Source of the DNA: Acidobacteriota bacterium
GTDB taxonomy: Bacteria > Acidobacteriota > Blastocatellia > Chloracidobacteriales > Chloracidobacteriaceae
Reading direction: 5' to 3'
DNA: 64,000 nucleotides
Assembly: GCA_016208495.1 (NCBI GenBank)
Contig: JACQXX010000104.1
Location: forward strand, 1 to 64,000
Shown: one piece after another, positions 27,103 to 35,794 of the stretch
How the letters are laid out: the number at the start of each line of letters is the position of its first letter
Position numbering within the stretch: the first letter of the stretch is position 1
Notes under the pieces: model-generated
Told to the model about the DNA's origin: nothing
What the model saw: only the letters and a program-made list of their open reading frames with translations
Database searches by the model: none
Translations under genes and position numbers: made by a program

Positions 27103-28692
27103 CTACGCGGTTGAGGACGGGGATTCTTCCTGTTCCGGACAACCGCTTCCGTTCCTGCTCGAAGCAGACGGCTCTAAGTTGCCTTTTCCAGGTCTCGCGC
27201 GAGACGCTCTTCCGGTCGGTGGCGGACCGGTTTGGAAACCCAGTTCCCGCTGTCGCGTCTGTGACACGTCCACCAGTTCTGGGCCGACCGCGCCTGGTCT
27301 TGAATTTGGTTTCAAGCCGGACGCCAAGGTTCGATGGCGATGGATACCGGATCGTGCCTCATTCAGATTCACGACCCATTTTCCGTCGGTCCAGAAGGTA
27401 TAAAGTGCGAGATAGGCCGAAAATTGATCTCTCGGAGCAGTGAACCCGCAGGTGTCGCACCAGTGGGTTCGCTCCGAGAGGGTCTTTTTCTTTCGATTCC
27501 CGCACAAACAGGTTTGAGAGAGCGCAGTTTGGGCCGTGTTGATCAGCCGTGTGCCACCCCCGAGCGTTTCGGCTGTGCGGGTTAAAATGCCTTCGAAGGC
27601 TGATGGCGCGTGATGCTGGATTGATCGTCCAAACTGCTTTTGCCAGCCACGGTAGCTGACTTTTTCGGTGTGAATTTGATTGCCGAGCCGGACAATTCGG
27701 TTTGCCAACCGTCCGTGGAGACTCTTTCGCTGGGCAGTTTTGCGGCGTTCCAGATCCTTGAGTTGCTGTTTCGTCCGCCGATATCTGGAGGATTGTTTCC
27801 ACTGCTTCCGGCCCTTTTTGACCGTCCCGTTTGGCTGGTAGTTGTGTGGATTGGTCGCCCTCTGACTTCGGTCCAGTCGTCGCTGGAGTCTCCGAATTTC
27901 AGCCTGTCGGCGGTCGAGTTCCTGGCTGAGTGGGATTTGAAAGCTGTCGGTGGTGGTCGAAACCGCAATCAGTGACGGTCCAAAATCAAGTCCCACTCGC
28001 TCTCCATTCTGAGTGGTGTGTTTTTCAGGATCACGGTAGGGTTTGCCTTCCAGAATCATCTGTACAAACCATCGTGACCGCCCATTGATCACTCGCTTGA
28101 CAATCCGGGCGTATTTGACCCGGTGTTTGAGAGCGTGGACGTGGTACGGATTGGTCTCATCCGCCTTGAACTCAAATGTCAGTTTTCCAACACACACCGT
28201 TCCGGTCCCCATCACCACCCGGATTCCAGTGTCGTTGGCGTTGGTCTCAAACGACTGGAAGTCATCCCGCCGCTTGAACCGCACCCGCTTCGCTTTTCCA
28301 ACCATCACTTTTTCAATCGCTCTCCAGGCCCGTTTCGCCACTTGCTGCACAATTCGCGAATTCGTCAACCTGACAAAATGTCCTTCAACCAATCGTTGCG
28401 CCACCTTTTGCGCCTCGCCGACCGACAGTCCATATTTCTTCCGCACTTCGGCAAAGGCGGCTTTGCGTTCCTCAGACCCTTTCGGCAGTTTCCGCGCCGC
28501 TTCCCATTCCGGAGATTTCCGCGCCCGCTTCAACCGCCTCACTAACTCCCCCAACGTCGCGTTATACACTTGCCGATAGGCATTCAACATCTTCTCCAAT
28601 TGGCCGAAGCCCGCCGAATTTGTCTCCACTTCAAACGTGGCGACAAAGGATGGAGTTGAGGGTTGATGGAGTTTATCCGCTTTTTTTCTCAT
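27103..28692 (-). CDS. tnpB: TnpB RNA-guided nuclease
   Basis: This 529-residue transposon nuclease is related to the ancestors of Cas12. All catalytic acids are visible: Asp236 (GLDFG, RuvC-I), Glu343 (HTEKVS, RuvC-II) and Asp422 (PRDQFSAY, RuvC-III). A zinc ribbon (C395, C397, C412, C415) lies between the last two. The enzyme therefore looks intact. About 90 residues beyond RuvC-III are low-complexity and end QEESPSS, as seen where tnpB overlaps its guide-RNA scaffold. A natural guide would read out of the right end into the kinase gene. A promoter-like pair before the ATG suggests a leaderless transcript. Confidence 0.93.
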   Translation of the reverse strand: MRKKADKLHQPSTPSFVATFEVETNSAGFGQLEKMLNAYRQVYNATLGELVRRLKRARKSPEWEAARKLPKGSEERKAAFAEVRKKYGLSVGEAQKVAQRLVEGHFVRLTNSRIVQQVAKRAWRAIEKVMVGKAKRVRFKRRDDFQSFETNANDTGIRVVMGTGTVCVGKLTFEFKADETNPYHVHALKHRVKYARIVKRVINGRSRWFVQMILEGKPYRDPEKHTTQNGERVGLDFGPSLIAVSTTTDSFQIPLSQELDRRQAEIRRLQRRLDRSQRATNPHNYQPNGTVKKGRKQWKQSSRYRRTKQQLKDLERRKTAQRKSLHGRLANRIVRLGNQIHTEKVSYRGWQKQFGRSIQHHAPSAFEGILTRTAETLGGGTRLINTAQTALSQTCLCGNRKKKTLSERTHWCDTCGFTAPRDQFSAYLALYTFWTDGKWVVNLNEARSGIHRHRTLASGLKPNSRPGAVGPELVDVSQTRQRELGFQTGPPPTGRASRARPGKGNLEPSASSRNGSGCPEQEESPSSTA

Positions 28693-28698
28693 AGTTTA

Positions 28699-28728
28699 AC
28701 TATACTGCAAATCTACCGTTTTCGGCAA
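28699..28728 (-). promoter_or_regulatory. Putative tnpB promoter
   Basis: On the minus strand TTGCCG and TATAGT are 18 bp apart, and the -10 box ends six bases before the tnpB ATG. This fits a leaderless mRNA. No ribosome-binding site is visible. Confidence 0.45.
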
Positions 28729-28830
28729 GATTTATTACTTTGTTCAGGGTCGCTCAAGCTGATTTTTTCAGCGGTTGCGATTCATCCCCGCCCTACCGCT
28801 TCGCGGTTGAGGACAGGGCTTTCTCGCATT

Positions 28831-29207
28831 TTTTCTGGTAAAAAAATATTGTCCGGCTTGATATCACGGTGAATGAAACCTGAGACATGGGCTTTGGCTA
28901 GTGCCTGGCATACCGGCACCAAAATTTGGGCACATCGGAGCAGCGAACAGCGGCCAAAAAGCTTGAGTTCCTGGGTCAACGAGCGTCCAACCAGTAATTC
29001 CATCGCCAGATAGGCGATCCCGGTTTCAGAAATTCCAGAATCCAGCACTGTGACTGCATTGGGATGATTGACCCGGCAACTGGAAATACCTTCGCGAAAG
29101 AATTGGTTGAGACTTTCAGTACGGCGTCCGGGTGCCATTTTCAAAGCGAACCAATCTCCCGCGAGTCCGGACCCAAAAGTCATGTGATTGATTGTGAATG
29201 GTTTCAA
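28831..29207 (-). pseudogene. Ser/Thr protein kinase, N-terminal fragment (before the IS)
   Basis: This fragment reads FALKM (resembling the ATP-binding VAIK), REGISSCRVNHPNAVTVLDSG (in part) and the catalytic loop FIHRDIKPDNIFLPEK, where the IS begins. The frame continues into IS sequence and stops at 28782. The glycine-rich loop expected about 15 residues before the VAIK Lys is absent, because upstream sequence belongs to a propeller gene read in another frame. The kinase therefore appears to have lost its front end by a deletion, besides being split. The FALKM match may be partly coincidental. Confidence 0.78.
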
Positions 29208-30252
29208 GCAAGCTCAACACCACATTGTTGGGCAACCCGGCACGATCAATGTCAAAAACCGTCCAGGTATTTTTTTCAAATCGCGCCACGCCTCCGCCAT
29301 AAGTGCCAACCCAGACCGCTGGAGTTCCATCCTGGCTCACGGTTTCAGTCAAACTCAGCACAATGTTGTTTGGCAGTCCCGATGAGGTATTCCAGCCGGT
29401 CCACTGGCCATTTTCAAACCGGGAAAGTCCTCCGCCATACGTTCCAGCCCAAAGTGCTTTGGTTCCGTCAGCGGCTCTGGTTTCAAGCAGGCAAAACACA
29501 ACGTCGTGGATCAAGCCCGTGCTGGTGTCAAATCGGGTCCACACACCGTTTTCCAATCGAAACAGGCCCTTCCCTTGCGTGCCAACCCACAGCGTTGAAC
29601 TTCCAGTCGAATTTTTTGATTCGAGCAGACACAAGGTTCCGCGCCCGGCCAGATCCTTGTCAGGTGTGTCAAAAGGGTTCCACCGACCATTTTCAAAAAC
29701 CGACACCCCACCACGGGTTGCCACCAGGATGGTTCGTTGACTCCCAGGTAAAGTCGCTTCGATCAAGCATTTCACCTGGTTGTGCGGCAATCCGGCTGGC
29801 TTGCCGTAGGTCGTCCAGACGCCATCCTTGAGTTGCAGCACACCACCACCATCGGTGCCAAACCAGACACTGCCATCACTGGCTGTCAGCAATGCCCGCA
29901 CAAAATTTGATTCCAGCCGGTTGGGCATATTGAAGACCGTCCACACCCGGCCATTAAAAACAGCGGCACCATCCTGTGTCCCAATCCAGAGATAGCCTTT
30001 CTGGTCAAAGGCCATGCATTGGACGGAATTTTGCGGAAGTCCGGTTTTATCAGTGCAGGTATGGAAAAAAGGTCGGCCACCTGGAAGTGGAAAGGTGGGA
30101 TTCACCAGGTCAGCAGTACACACTCTGACGGCACTTGCCAGAGCAAGACACAAAATTCCGAGCCGGATGCCAGACAGTGCGAACGAGTGCATGGCCTGAA
30201 AGAAAGAAAAAGTCAGGATTTTCGGGAAAAGATAGGCAAACTTTGGGGACAA
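29116..30252 (-). CDS. Exported beta-propeller (two-component regulator propeller repeats), probably truncated
   Basis: The 378-residue ORF probably starts at MHSFALSGIRLGIL (about residue 21, near 30192), which begins a signal peptide. The body has six or seven repeats of the reg_prop type: GLPQNSVQCMAFDQKGYLWIG, VWFGTDGGGVLQL, LWVGTQGKGLFRLENG, LWAGTYGGGLSRFENG, VWVGTYGGGVARFE. Proteins of this family usually continue into a Y_Y_Y domain and a histidine kinase or GGDEF output. Here the frame stops after FENGTRTPY, overlapping kinase coding sequence in another frame. I read this as a deletion joint at TTCGCTTTGAAAATGG, not a natural end. Confidence 0.72.
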   Translation of the reverse strand: MSPKFAYLFPKILTFSFFQAMHSFALSGIRLGILCLALASAVRVCTADLVNPTFPLPGGRPFFHTCTDKTGLPQNSVQCMAFDQKGYLWIGTQDGAAVFNGRVWTVFNMPNRLESNFVRALLTASDGSVWFGTDGGGVLQLKDGVWTTYGKPAGLPHNQVKCLIEATLPGSQRTILVATRGGVSVFENGRWNPFDTPDKDLAGRGTLCLLESKNSTGSSTLWVGTQGKGLFRLENGVWTRFDTSTGLIHDVVFCLLETRAADGTKALWAGTYGGGLSRFENGQWTGWNTSSGLPNNIVLSLTETVSQDGTPAVWVGTYGGGVARFEKNTWTVFDIDRAGLPNNVVLSLLETIHNQSHDFWVRTRGRLVRFENGTRTPY

Positions 30253-30276
30253 CTCGGATGAACTGTACCCAACAGA

Positions 30277-30813
30277 TCACAGAAACTTCGAGGCGCTTTT
30301 GAAGGTTGATCCAAGGAAGTCGCTCACGGAATGGGTCATCGCTCCGATCCACAAACCAGCCACCGTCAATACCAGAATGCGTTTATCAAACGATTGAATC
30401 AGTTTCAGCATGCGGAACAATGATTCCTGCACCACTTTCACTCCCTGATCGGTGGTTGGAGGCATTCCAAGTAACCAGATATTTTGGATAAACAGGGCGA
30501 TAGCCAGAATGGCGGTCATCACGGCCAGGAAATAGAAGATTCGAAAGAACGTCGAAAATAAAATTCCGTGCGACAGCCGCGACCGGTGACCACACATCCG
30601 CTGGTAAGGAATCCAGATCCAGCGAAAAATCCCCCACCGAAAATACTGGACGCTTCGCGTATCAAGGTCCGGCCCAAACATCAAGCCGCTAAATAACATC
30701 GTTCCGGTTCCAAGCAGCGTCAGTCCCGGATTTCGGGTCAACAGGAAAAAAGCCACCGCCGTGGGAATGGCCAAAATGTAGGTGATTAAATCGTGCGTTT
30801 TTCCAGAAGGCAT
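30277..30813 (-). CDS. DUF2227-type membrane protein (putative metal-binding)
   Basis: This 178-residue membrane protein starts MPSGKTHDLIT, followed by GPDLDT and CGHRSRLSHG. This His/Asp pattern is typical of the DUF2227 family of metal-binding, membrane-embedded phosphoesterase-like proteins. Three or four hydrophobic helices are seen (about 11-28, 33-48, 90-115 and 145-160), and it ends in SDFLGSTFKSASKFL. It is separated from miaA by heptamer arrays and from the propeller gene by about 25 bp, so a shared transcript is possible. Confidence 0.75.
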   Translation of the reverse strand: MPSGKTHDLITYILAIPTAVAFFLLTRNPGLTLLGTGTMLFSGLMFGPDLDTRSVQYFRWGIFRWIWIPYQRMCGHRSRLSHGILFSTFFRIFYFLAVMTAILAIALFIQNIWLLGMPPTTDQGVKVVQESLFRMLKLIQSFDKRILVLTVAGLWIGAMTHSVSDFLGSTFKSASKFL

Positions 30814-30819
30814 AAGGAA

Positions 30820-30961
30820 TTATGAATTATGAATTATGAATTATGAGCCAGGAAATGAAATAGCATCATTCCATCATTTTGTCACCCTGTCATCATTTCG
30901 GGTTCAGGGTTCAGGGTTCAGGGTTCAGGGTTCAGGGTTCAGGGTTCAGGGTTCAGGGTTT
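30820..30961. repeat. AATTATG x3 and GGGTTCA x8 heptamer arrays
   Basis: AATTATG units (30822-30846) and GGGTTCA units (30898-30961) lie in one spacer. The flank TTTTCAAATTTATGTCC matches that beside the array at 22670. Three CCCGGAA-type units follow at 31027-31042, overlapping the miaA stop. Confidence 0.92.
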
Positions 30962-31023
30962 TCAAATTTATGTCCCTTCGGTCCTTTTCGTCCTGTTTGT
31001 CTTTTGTGCCCCTGGTTGTCTTC

Positions 31024-31986
31024 CTAAACCCGGAACCCGGAACCCTCAAGATATGAAATCACCGCCTGTTGAATTTCAGGTTCGGCGCCAAAACCGTGAA
31101 ACCAGATGGCACCTGGCTCGCGCCGCCACCAGGTTATCTGGCGTTTGGCATAGTGACGGGTATCGGTTTTCATCTGTTCAATGGCTGACTCATAGGTGCG
31201 CTCTCCGCGTAGAAATTCAATTACCCGCCGGTATCCATGGGCACCAAAAGCTTTGGCATCGTGTGGTACACCGACCGCCAGCAGATTTTTGATTTCTGCC
31301 AGTAAGCCGCTTTGTTCCATCACATCCACCCGCCGATTGATTTTGTCATAGAGCACTTCACGTGGCGGATCGAGCACAATAATTCGCATTCGAGCCGCAA
31401 ATTCAGGTGGTTCTGGGAGATTTGGCTGTTGCTCGGAAAGACGCTTCCCGTTTTGAAAGAAAAATTCGAGTGCTCTGGTGACCCGCGACCAGTCGCGCGG
31501 TGCCAGCCGGCTGGCGGAAACCGGATCGAGCCGCCTTAACATCCGGTGCAGATGCTCTGGCCCGCGTCGAGTCAGAATGGATTTGAGACGCTCACGCAGG
31601 GTCAAGTCAGTGGCTGCTTCCTCGGAAAATAACCTTCCGCGCAACGCATTGAGGTAAAACCCGGTGCCGCCGACAAAGATTGGCAGTTGATGGCGAGCTT
31701 CGATTTCAGCCAGACACCTGGCGGCATCCACGGCATAGCGGCCTGCAGTGTAGTTTTCCGTCGGCTCAACAATATCAATGAGATGGTGCGGGATGCCCTG
31801 TTGTTCTTCGAGTGGGACTTTGGCTGTGGCGACATACAGCCCACGGTAGACCTGAACTGAATCCAGGTTGATGATTTCACCGCCAAAATGCCGGGCAATC
31901 GCAATTCCAAGGTCACTTTTCCCGGAACAGGTTGGCCCAACAATCACAGGAATGAGTTGATGTTGAGAAGGTTTAGTTGAATCCAT
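31024..31986 (-). CDS. miaA: tRNA dimethylallyltransferase
   Basis: MiaA adds an isopentenyl group to adenosine 37 of tRNAs that read codons starting with U. The protein has 320 residues. The P-loop is GPTCSGKSDLG (residues 17-27), followed by LDSVQVYRGLYVATAKV, HHLIDI and VGGTGFYLNALRG, all family signatures, and a C-terminal QITWWRRE. The last residues (GSGFRV) are encoded by GGGTTCC heptamers, so the true C-terminus has probably been replaced or trimmed by repeat sequence. The catalytic part is complete. Confidence 0.95.
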   Translation of the reverse strand: MDSTKPSQHQLIPVIVGPTCSGKSDLGIAIARHFGGEIINLDSVQVYRGLYVATAKVPLEEQQGIPHHLIDIVEPTENYTAGRYAVDAARCLAEIEARHQLPIFVGGTGFYLNALRGRLFSEEAATDLTLRERLKSILTRRGPEHLHRMLRRLDPVSASRLAPRDWSRVTRALEFFFQNGKRLSEQQPNLPEPPEFAARMRIIVLDPPREVLYDKINRRVDVMEQSGLLAEIKNLLAVGVPHDAKAFGAHGYRRVIEFLRGERTYESAIEQMKTDTRHYAKRQITWWRREPGAIWFHGFGAEPEIQQAVISYLEGSGFRV

Positions 31987-31989
31987 GGT

Positions 31990-32030
31990 GGTGGAGCAAA
32001 GTAAGAGCGAGTAGTGAGTAGCGAGTAGTC
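31990..32030. repeat. GAGTAGC heptamers (left arm)
   Basis: GAGCGAGTAGTGAGTAGCGA and related units lie just upstream of miaA. The complementary arm is at 32131-32168, with about 100 bp of AT-rich sequence between. The layout is the same as at 5820-6048 and 46204-46388. Confidence 0.85.
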
Positions 32031-32130
32031 AGAATAAGTAGCCAGCGGTCCGAGATGCTTTACTATTCAGAAAGTTTCCTGAGTCATTTTAGAGGAGTCA
32101 AAAGGTTAAAACGGGATTTCAAACTGTGAA

Positions 32131-32168
32131 GGATTCACTACTCGCTACTTGCTACTCGCTACTCGCTT
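32131..32168. repeat. GCTACTC heptamers (right arm)
   Basis: This is the complement of the 31990 array, followed by the leader of the TauE/SafE gene. The pair separates divergent genes, so their promoters must lie within or beside the arms. Confidence 0.85.
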
Positions 32169-32272
32169 TTCCTTCGCTTCTTTTTGCGCGCAATTGAAAG
32201 TTCTTGTATGATGCCGCTCCCATCTCTCGCCAATTTGACTCCGAACTTTAGCGAAAAAGGAACTGAAATCAA

Positions 32273-33028
32273 TTGGATAAATATTTTTTCTTCTTTGTCC
32301 TGGTCGGATTTGTCGCCCAGATGATTGATGGTGCCCTTGGAATGGGGTACGGCGTCATTTCGACGATTTCCCTCCTTGGGTTTGGTGTTTCACCTGCCGC
32401 TGCCAGCGCAGGGGTTCACGCCGCCAAAATCTTCACGGGCGCGGCATCGGGCGTTGCTCATTTAAAAATGGGCAATGTGGACCGGGTTTTGTTGCGCCGA
32501 TTGATGATTCCAGGCGCCATTGGTGGCATCATCGGAGCACTGGTTTTGACTCAAACGCCGGAAAAATACGTCAAGCCGTTTGTTTCCATTTATTTGGCTA
32601 TCCTGGGAATTGTAATTTTCTACAAAGCATTTCACAAAGTAACCGAACGTGAAGTTACAACCCACATCGCACCGCTGGCATTAACTGGCGGCTTTCTGGA
32701 TTCGGCAGGTGGCGGATGGGGACCGATTGTCACATCAACCCTGATGGCACGCGGCCATAACCCACGTGTCACCATCGGGTCGGTCAATCTGGCCGAGTTT
32801 TTTGTCTGTATCGCCCAATTGCTGGCGATTCTCATTTTTATGGGTCAGGGAGACTGGCATAAAGTCAGCGCCACGGTCTCGATTGTGGCCGGCTTGATCG
32901 TCGGCGGCGTGCTGGCGGCGCCGCTAGCGGCCTATGTGTGCCGACATATTCCAGCCCACGCCCTTCGAATTATGGTCGGGGCGCTGATTATCCTGCTCAG
33001 CGCCCGCACGATTTATCTTTCACTATAA
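32273..33028 (+). CDS. TauE/SafE (TSUP) family permease
   Basis: This inner-membrane transporter has 251 residues and about eight hydrophobic helices. The family typically exports sulfite, sulfonates or organic anions. The repeat-type halves both start with a G-rich helix: FVAQMIDGALGMGYGVIS (12-29) and GGFLDSAGGGWGPIVTSTLM (in the second half). This GxGG-GxG pattern is characteristic. The start codon is TTG at 32273 with AAAAAGG 10 bases upstream; no better start is available. Ten bases separate it from lysS, so it may be co-transcribed with lysS. The substrate is unknown. Confidence 0.9.
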   Translation: MDKYFFFFVLVGFVAQMIDGALGMGYGVISTISLLGFGVSPAAASAGVHAAKIFTGAASGVAHLKMGNVDRVLLRRLMIPGAIGGIIGALVLTQTPEKYVKPFVSIYLAILGIVIFYKAFHKVTEREVTTHIAPLALTGGFLDSAGGGWGPIVTSTLMARGHNPRVTIGSVNLAEFFVCIAQLLAILIFMGQGDWHKVSATVSIVAGLIVGGVLAAPLAAYVCRHIPAHALRIMVGALIILLSARTIYLSL

Positions 33029-33037
33029 CCACACCCT

Positions 33038-34552
33038 ATGAGTGAACACGAAAACGAACTGATTGCCCAACGGCAAAAGAACTTAACCGAACTGGTCGAG
33101 CTTGGGATTGAAGCTTATCCGCACCGGTTTGACCGAACCCACACTGTTTCAGAAGCCGTGACTGAATTTGGCTCGCAAACGGCTGAAGAACTGGTTGCCG
33201 CACGTCCAATCGTAAAACTGGCCGGACGCATCCACGCCATCAATCGGATGGGAAAAGCCGCCTTTGTGCGCTTTACCGATGGGAAATCAATGATTCAGGC
33301 GTATTTGCGCCGCAATGAAATTGGTGAATCGCTGTGGGAACTCTTTCTCCGACTTGATCTTGGTGACGTGATTGGGGTCTCCGGATTTGTCTTTCGCACC
33401 AAAACCGGCGAACTCTCGGTTCACGCCGAAGACTTGAAATTCCTGGTCAAAGCGCTGACGCCGCCGCCTGACAAATTCCACGGCTTGCAAAACAAAGAGC
33501 TTCGCTACCGGCAACGGTATGCCGATTTGATCGCTAACCACGACGTGCGAACCGTGTTTGAAAAACGGGCACAGATTGTCCGTGAAACCCGCGCTTATTT
33601 TGACCAGCACGGATATATCGAAGTCGAAACACCGATGCTCAGTCCGCTGGCCACCGGGGCCGCCGCCCGGCCATTTGTCACCCATCACAACGCGCTCGAC
33701 ATCCCACTCTTTGCCCGGATTGCGCCGGAACTCTATCTCAAGCGATTAACCGTGGGCGGATTTGAAAAGGTGTATGAACTGAATCGGAACTTCCGGAACG
33801 AAGGACTTTCGATCAAGCACAACCCGGAATTCACCATGCTTGAGTTTTATCAGGCATATAGCAGTTATGAGGACCTGATCGAATTGACCGAAGAGTTGAT
33901 TACCGGACTGGTTGAGAAAGTATGTGGAATACTGACAATTCCCTATGGTGACTACGAGTTGAATTTCAGCCGCCCCTGGGCACGTTTCACGATGGCCGAA
34001 GCTATCCAACAGCATTTGCCAGAGACTGTTGCCGGGCACGCGCTCGATACACTCGATGACCTTATCGAAGTCGCCAAAGCCGTTCACTGTGAACTCAAAC
34101 TGGCAGAAGGCTATGGGAAATGCCTGGGGATTTTGTTTGAACACGTGGCCGAGCCGCATTTGATCCAGCCGACCTTTATCACACGGTTCCCAACGGATCT
34201 GAGTCCGCTCTCCAAGCAATCACCTGACAACAAAGAGTTTGTGGATCGCTTTGAACTCTTTATTGCCCGGATGGAATGCGCCAATGGCTTTTCGGAACTC
34301 AATGACCCGGCTGAACAACGGCGGCGGTTTGAAGATCAGGTCAAAGCTCGCGAACGTGGCGATGACGAGGCCATGGTGCTTGATGAAGATTACATCCGGG
34401 CGCTGAGCTACGGTCTGCCTCCAACGGCGGGCGAAGGCATTGGAATTGACCGAATCGTGATGATTTTGACCAATCAACGATCAATTCGGGACGTCATCCT
34501 CTTTCCACATATGCGACCCGAAGCCAAACATCTGCATGAAGATAGCGAATAA
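33038..34552 (+). CDS. lysS: Lysine--tRNA ligase, class II
   Basis: LysRS has 504 residues, the normal bacterial length. An OB-fold anticodon-binding domain ([21 protein letters not shown], in part) is followed by the class II core: [15 protein letters not shown] (motif 1 region), [20 protein letters not shown] (motif 2) and [12 protein letters not shown] (motif 3). No N-terminal extension is present. It lies directly behind the TauE/SafE gene and is followed by AATGAAG heptamers. Confidence 0.97.
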   Translation: MSEHENELIAQRQKNLTELVELGIEAYPHRFDRTHTVSEAVTEFGSQTAEELVAARPIVKLAGRIHAINRMGKAAFVRFTDGKSMIQAYLRRNEIGESLWELFLRLDLGDVIGVSGFVFRTKTGELSVHAEDLKFLVKALTPPPDKFHGLQNKELRYRQRYADLIANHDVRTVFEKRAQIVRETRAYFDQHGYIEVETPMLSPLATGAAARPFVTHHNALDIPLFARIAPELYLKRLTVGGFEKVYELNRNFRNEGLSIKHNPEFTMLEFYQAYSSYEDLIELTEELITGLVEKVCGILTIPYGDYELNFSRPWARFTMAEAIQQHLPETVAGHALDTLDDLIEVAKAVHCELKLAEGYGKCLGILFEHVAEPHLIQPTFITRFPTDLSPLSKQSPDNKEFVDRFELFIARMECANGFSELNDPAEQRRRFEDQVKARERGDDEAMVLDEDYIRALSYGLPPTAGEGIGIDRIVMILTNQRSIRDVILFPHMRPEAKHLHEDSE

Positions 34553-34598
34553 AGAATGAAGAATTGAGAATGAAGAATGAAGAAACCAAAGAGTGATT
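34553..34598. repeat. AATGAAG heptamers (left arm)
   Basis: GAATGAAGAATTGAGAATGA-type units start at the lysS stop. The complementary arm lies at 34876-34913, enclosing the inverted-repeat element at 34611-34830. Confidence 0.82.
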
Positions 34599-34610
34599 AG
34601 TACCTGATGC

Positions 34611-34830
34611 TTAGGGAGCGTTAAAAAACAACTTCCCGGTTTTCATTTGGGTCGCAGCCATTTTCTTTTGAGTTCGGTGGCACTTTCCCTGACAAAAGCT
34701 CAGACCCCATTGAAGTCTTTGGATTTCTTTTTCGTGTTTTTCGTGTATTTCGTGGTTTCCTGTTCTGAAATTGGATCTCTCCGGGTGACTTTCGAGAAAA
34801 ACGGGAAGTTGTATTTTTACAGTCTCTTAG
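34611..34830. mobile_element. MITE-like element with imperfect 34-bp inverted ends
   Basis: TTAAAAAACAACTTCCCGGT (left) and ACGGGAAGTTGTATTTTTAC (right) belong to imperfect inverted ends of about 34 bp around 150 bp of non-coding sequence. ACAACTTCCCG is perfectly matched. The centre contains TTTTTCGTG in three near-tandem copies (9-bp unit). Confidence 0.6.
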
Positions 34831-34875
34831 TGCTTGGGGATCAATACCTACCAGGAACCAAGGACCAAAAATTTC

Positions 34876-34913
34876 TTCATTCTCAATTCTTCATTCTCAA
34901 TTCTTCATTCTTA
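34876..34913. repeat. CTTCATT heptamers (right arm)
   Basis: TTCTTCATTCTCAATTCTTC units complement the 34553 array. They end at the stop codon region of the ubiA-family gene. Confidence 0.82.
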
Positions 34914-35783
34914 CCGGTAGATCAGTACATCACTGGCTATGGTGACGAACAAAATCACGCTCACCATGGCGTTGGTTGTAAAAAAGGCAGCGTTCATCCG
35001 CGAGAGGTCGGTTGGTTTGACCAGATTGTGCTGGTAGATCAACAAACAGGCCGTCAGGACGAGGCCGATCACGCCCAACCAGTGCAAATGAGCCAGCAAA
35101 AATACAGAAATTAAGACACCAAACATTGCGGTATGCAGGATCCGGGCAAACAGTAAGGCACCAGCCACTCCAAGCCGTTTGGGAATTGAAAACAGTGCTG
35201 GATGCTCGCGGTCAAATTCATAATCCTGGCAGGCATACATCACATCAAATCCAGCCGTCCAGAGCAGCACCGCCAGCGAAAGCAGGACCGGCAACACATC
35301 AAAATGGCCGGTAACGGCAATCCAGGCGCCGGTTGGAGCAATTGAAAGCCCCCATCCTAAAACCAAATGGGACAACGAAGTAAACCGCTTCGTGTAGGAA
35401 TAAACCAGCACTGACCCCAATGCCACTGGTGAGAGCAACAAGGTCAGGCGATTGAGCGAAGCGGCAGCCAGAAAAAAAACCAGGGATGCCACCACCGTAA
35501 ACAACAGCACAAAATTTGGAGTCACCAACCCTGCCGGAAGCGCCCGCATGGCAGTTCGCGGATTGTCAGCATCAAATTTCTGGTCCACGAACCGATTGAA
35601 TGCCATTGCCGCACTTCGGGCGCCAACCATAGCAACGGTAATCCAGAAAATTTTGTTGAACGAAGGAACACCATGTGCCGCCAGAAATGCCCCCAAAAAG
35701 GCAAACGGCAAGGCAAACAGGGTGTGTTCGATCTTGATCATCTCGCAGGTAATCTTCAGATTACGCCAGAGCACAGCAACCAT
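34911..35783 (-). CDS. UbiA-family prenyltransferase (likely menaquinone pathway)
   Basis: This membrane enzyme of 290 residues has about eight helices. It attaches a polyprenyl chain to an aromatic acid in quinone synthesis. Both Asp-rich metal motifs are present: [17 protein letters not shown] (about 59-75) and [13 protein letters not shown] (about 181-193). The [18 protein letters not shown] start is typical of the subgroup annotated as UbiA-like/MqnP in futalosine-pathway organisms. No other quinone gene is adjacent, so ubiquinone versus menaquinone is inferred from the subgroup only. GGGTTCA heptamers sit directly before its start. Confidence 0.88.
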   Translation of the reverse strand: MVAVLWRNLKITCEMIKIEHTLFALPFAFLGAFLAAHGVPSFNKIFWITVAMVGARSAAMAFNRFVDQKFDADNPRTAMRALPAGLVTPNFVLLFTVVASLVFFLAAASLNRLTLLLSPVALGSVLVYSYTKRFTSLSHLVLGWGLSIAPTGAWIAVTGHFDVLPVLLSLAVLLWTAGFDVMYACQDYEFDREHPALFSIPKRLGVAGALLFARILHTAMFGVLISVFLLAHLHWLGVIGLVLTACLLIYQHNLVKPTDLSRMNAAFFTTNAMVSVILFVTIASDVLIYR

Positions 35784-35794
35784 AAAAAATCCTC

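Larger units (their letters stand above)
27082..28830 (-). mobile_element. IS605/IS1341-type element carrying tnpB only
   Basis: The insertion splits a kinase gene. It contains tnpB but no Y1 transposase (TnpA), so it would need one in trans. Both ends carry the same 31-bp sequence in direct orientation, with two differences: GTCCTCAACCGCG(T/A)AGCGG then TAG(A/G)GCGGGGA. At the right end this folds into a CCCCG...CGGGG hairpin, as expected at the end of the guide-RNA (omegaRNA) region. Boundaries are accurate to about 10 bp: kinase sequence stops near LPEK and resumes near NQTDHGE. Confidence 0.82.
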
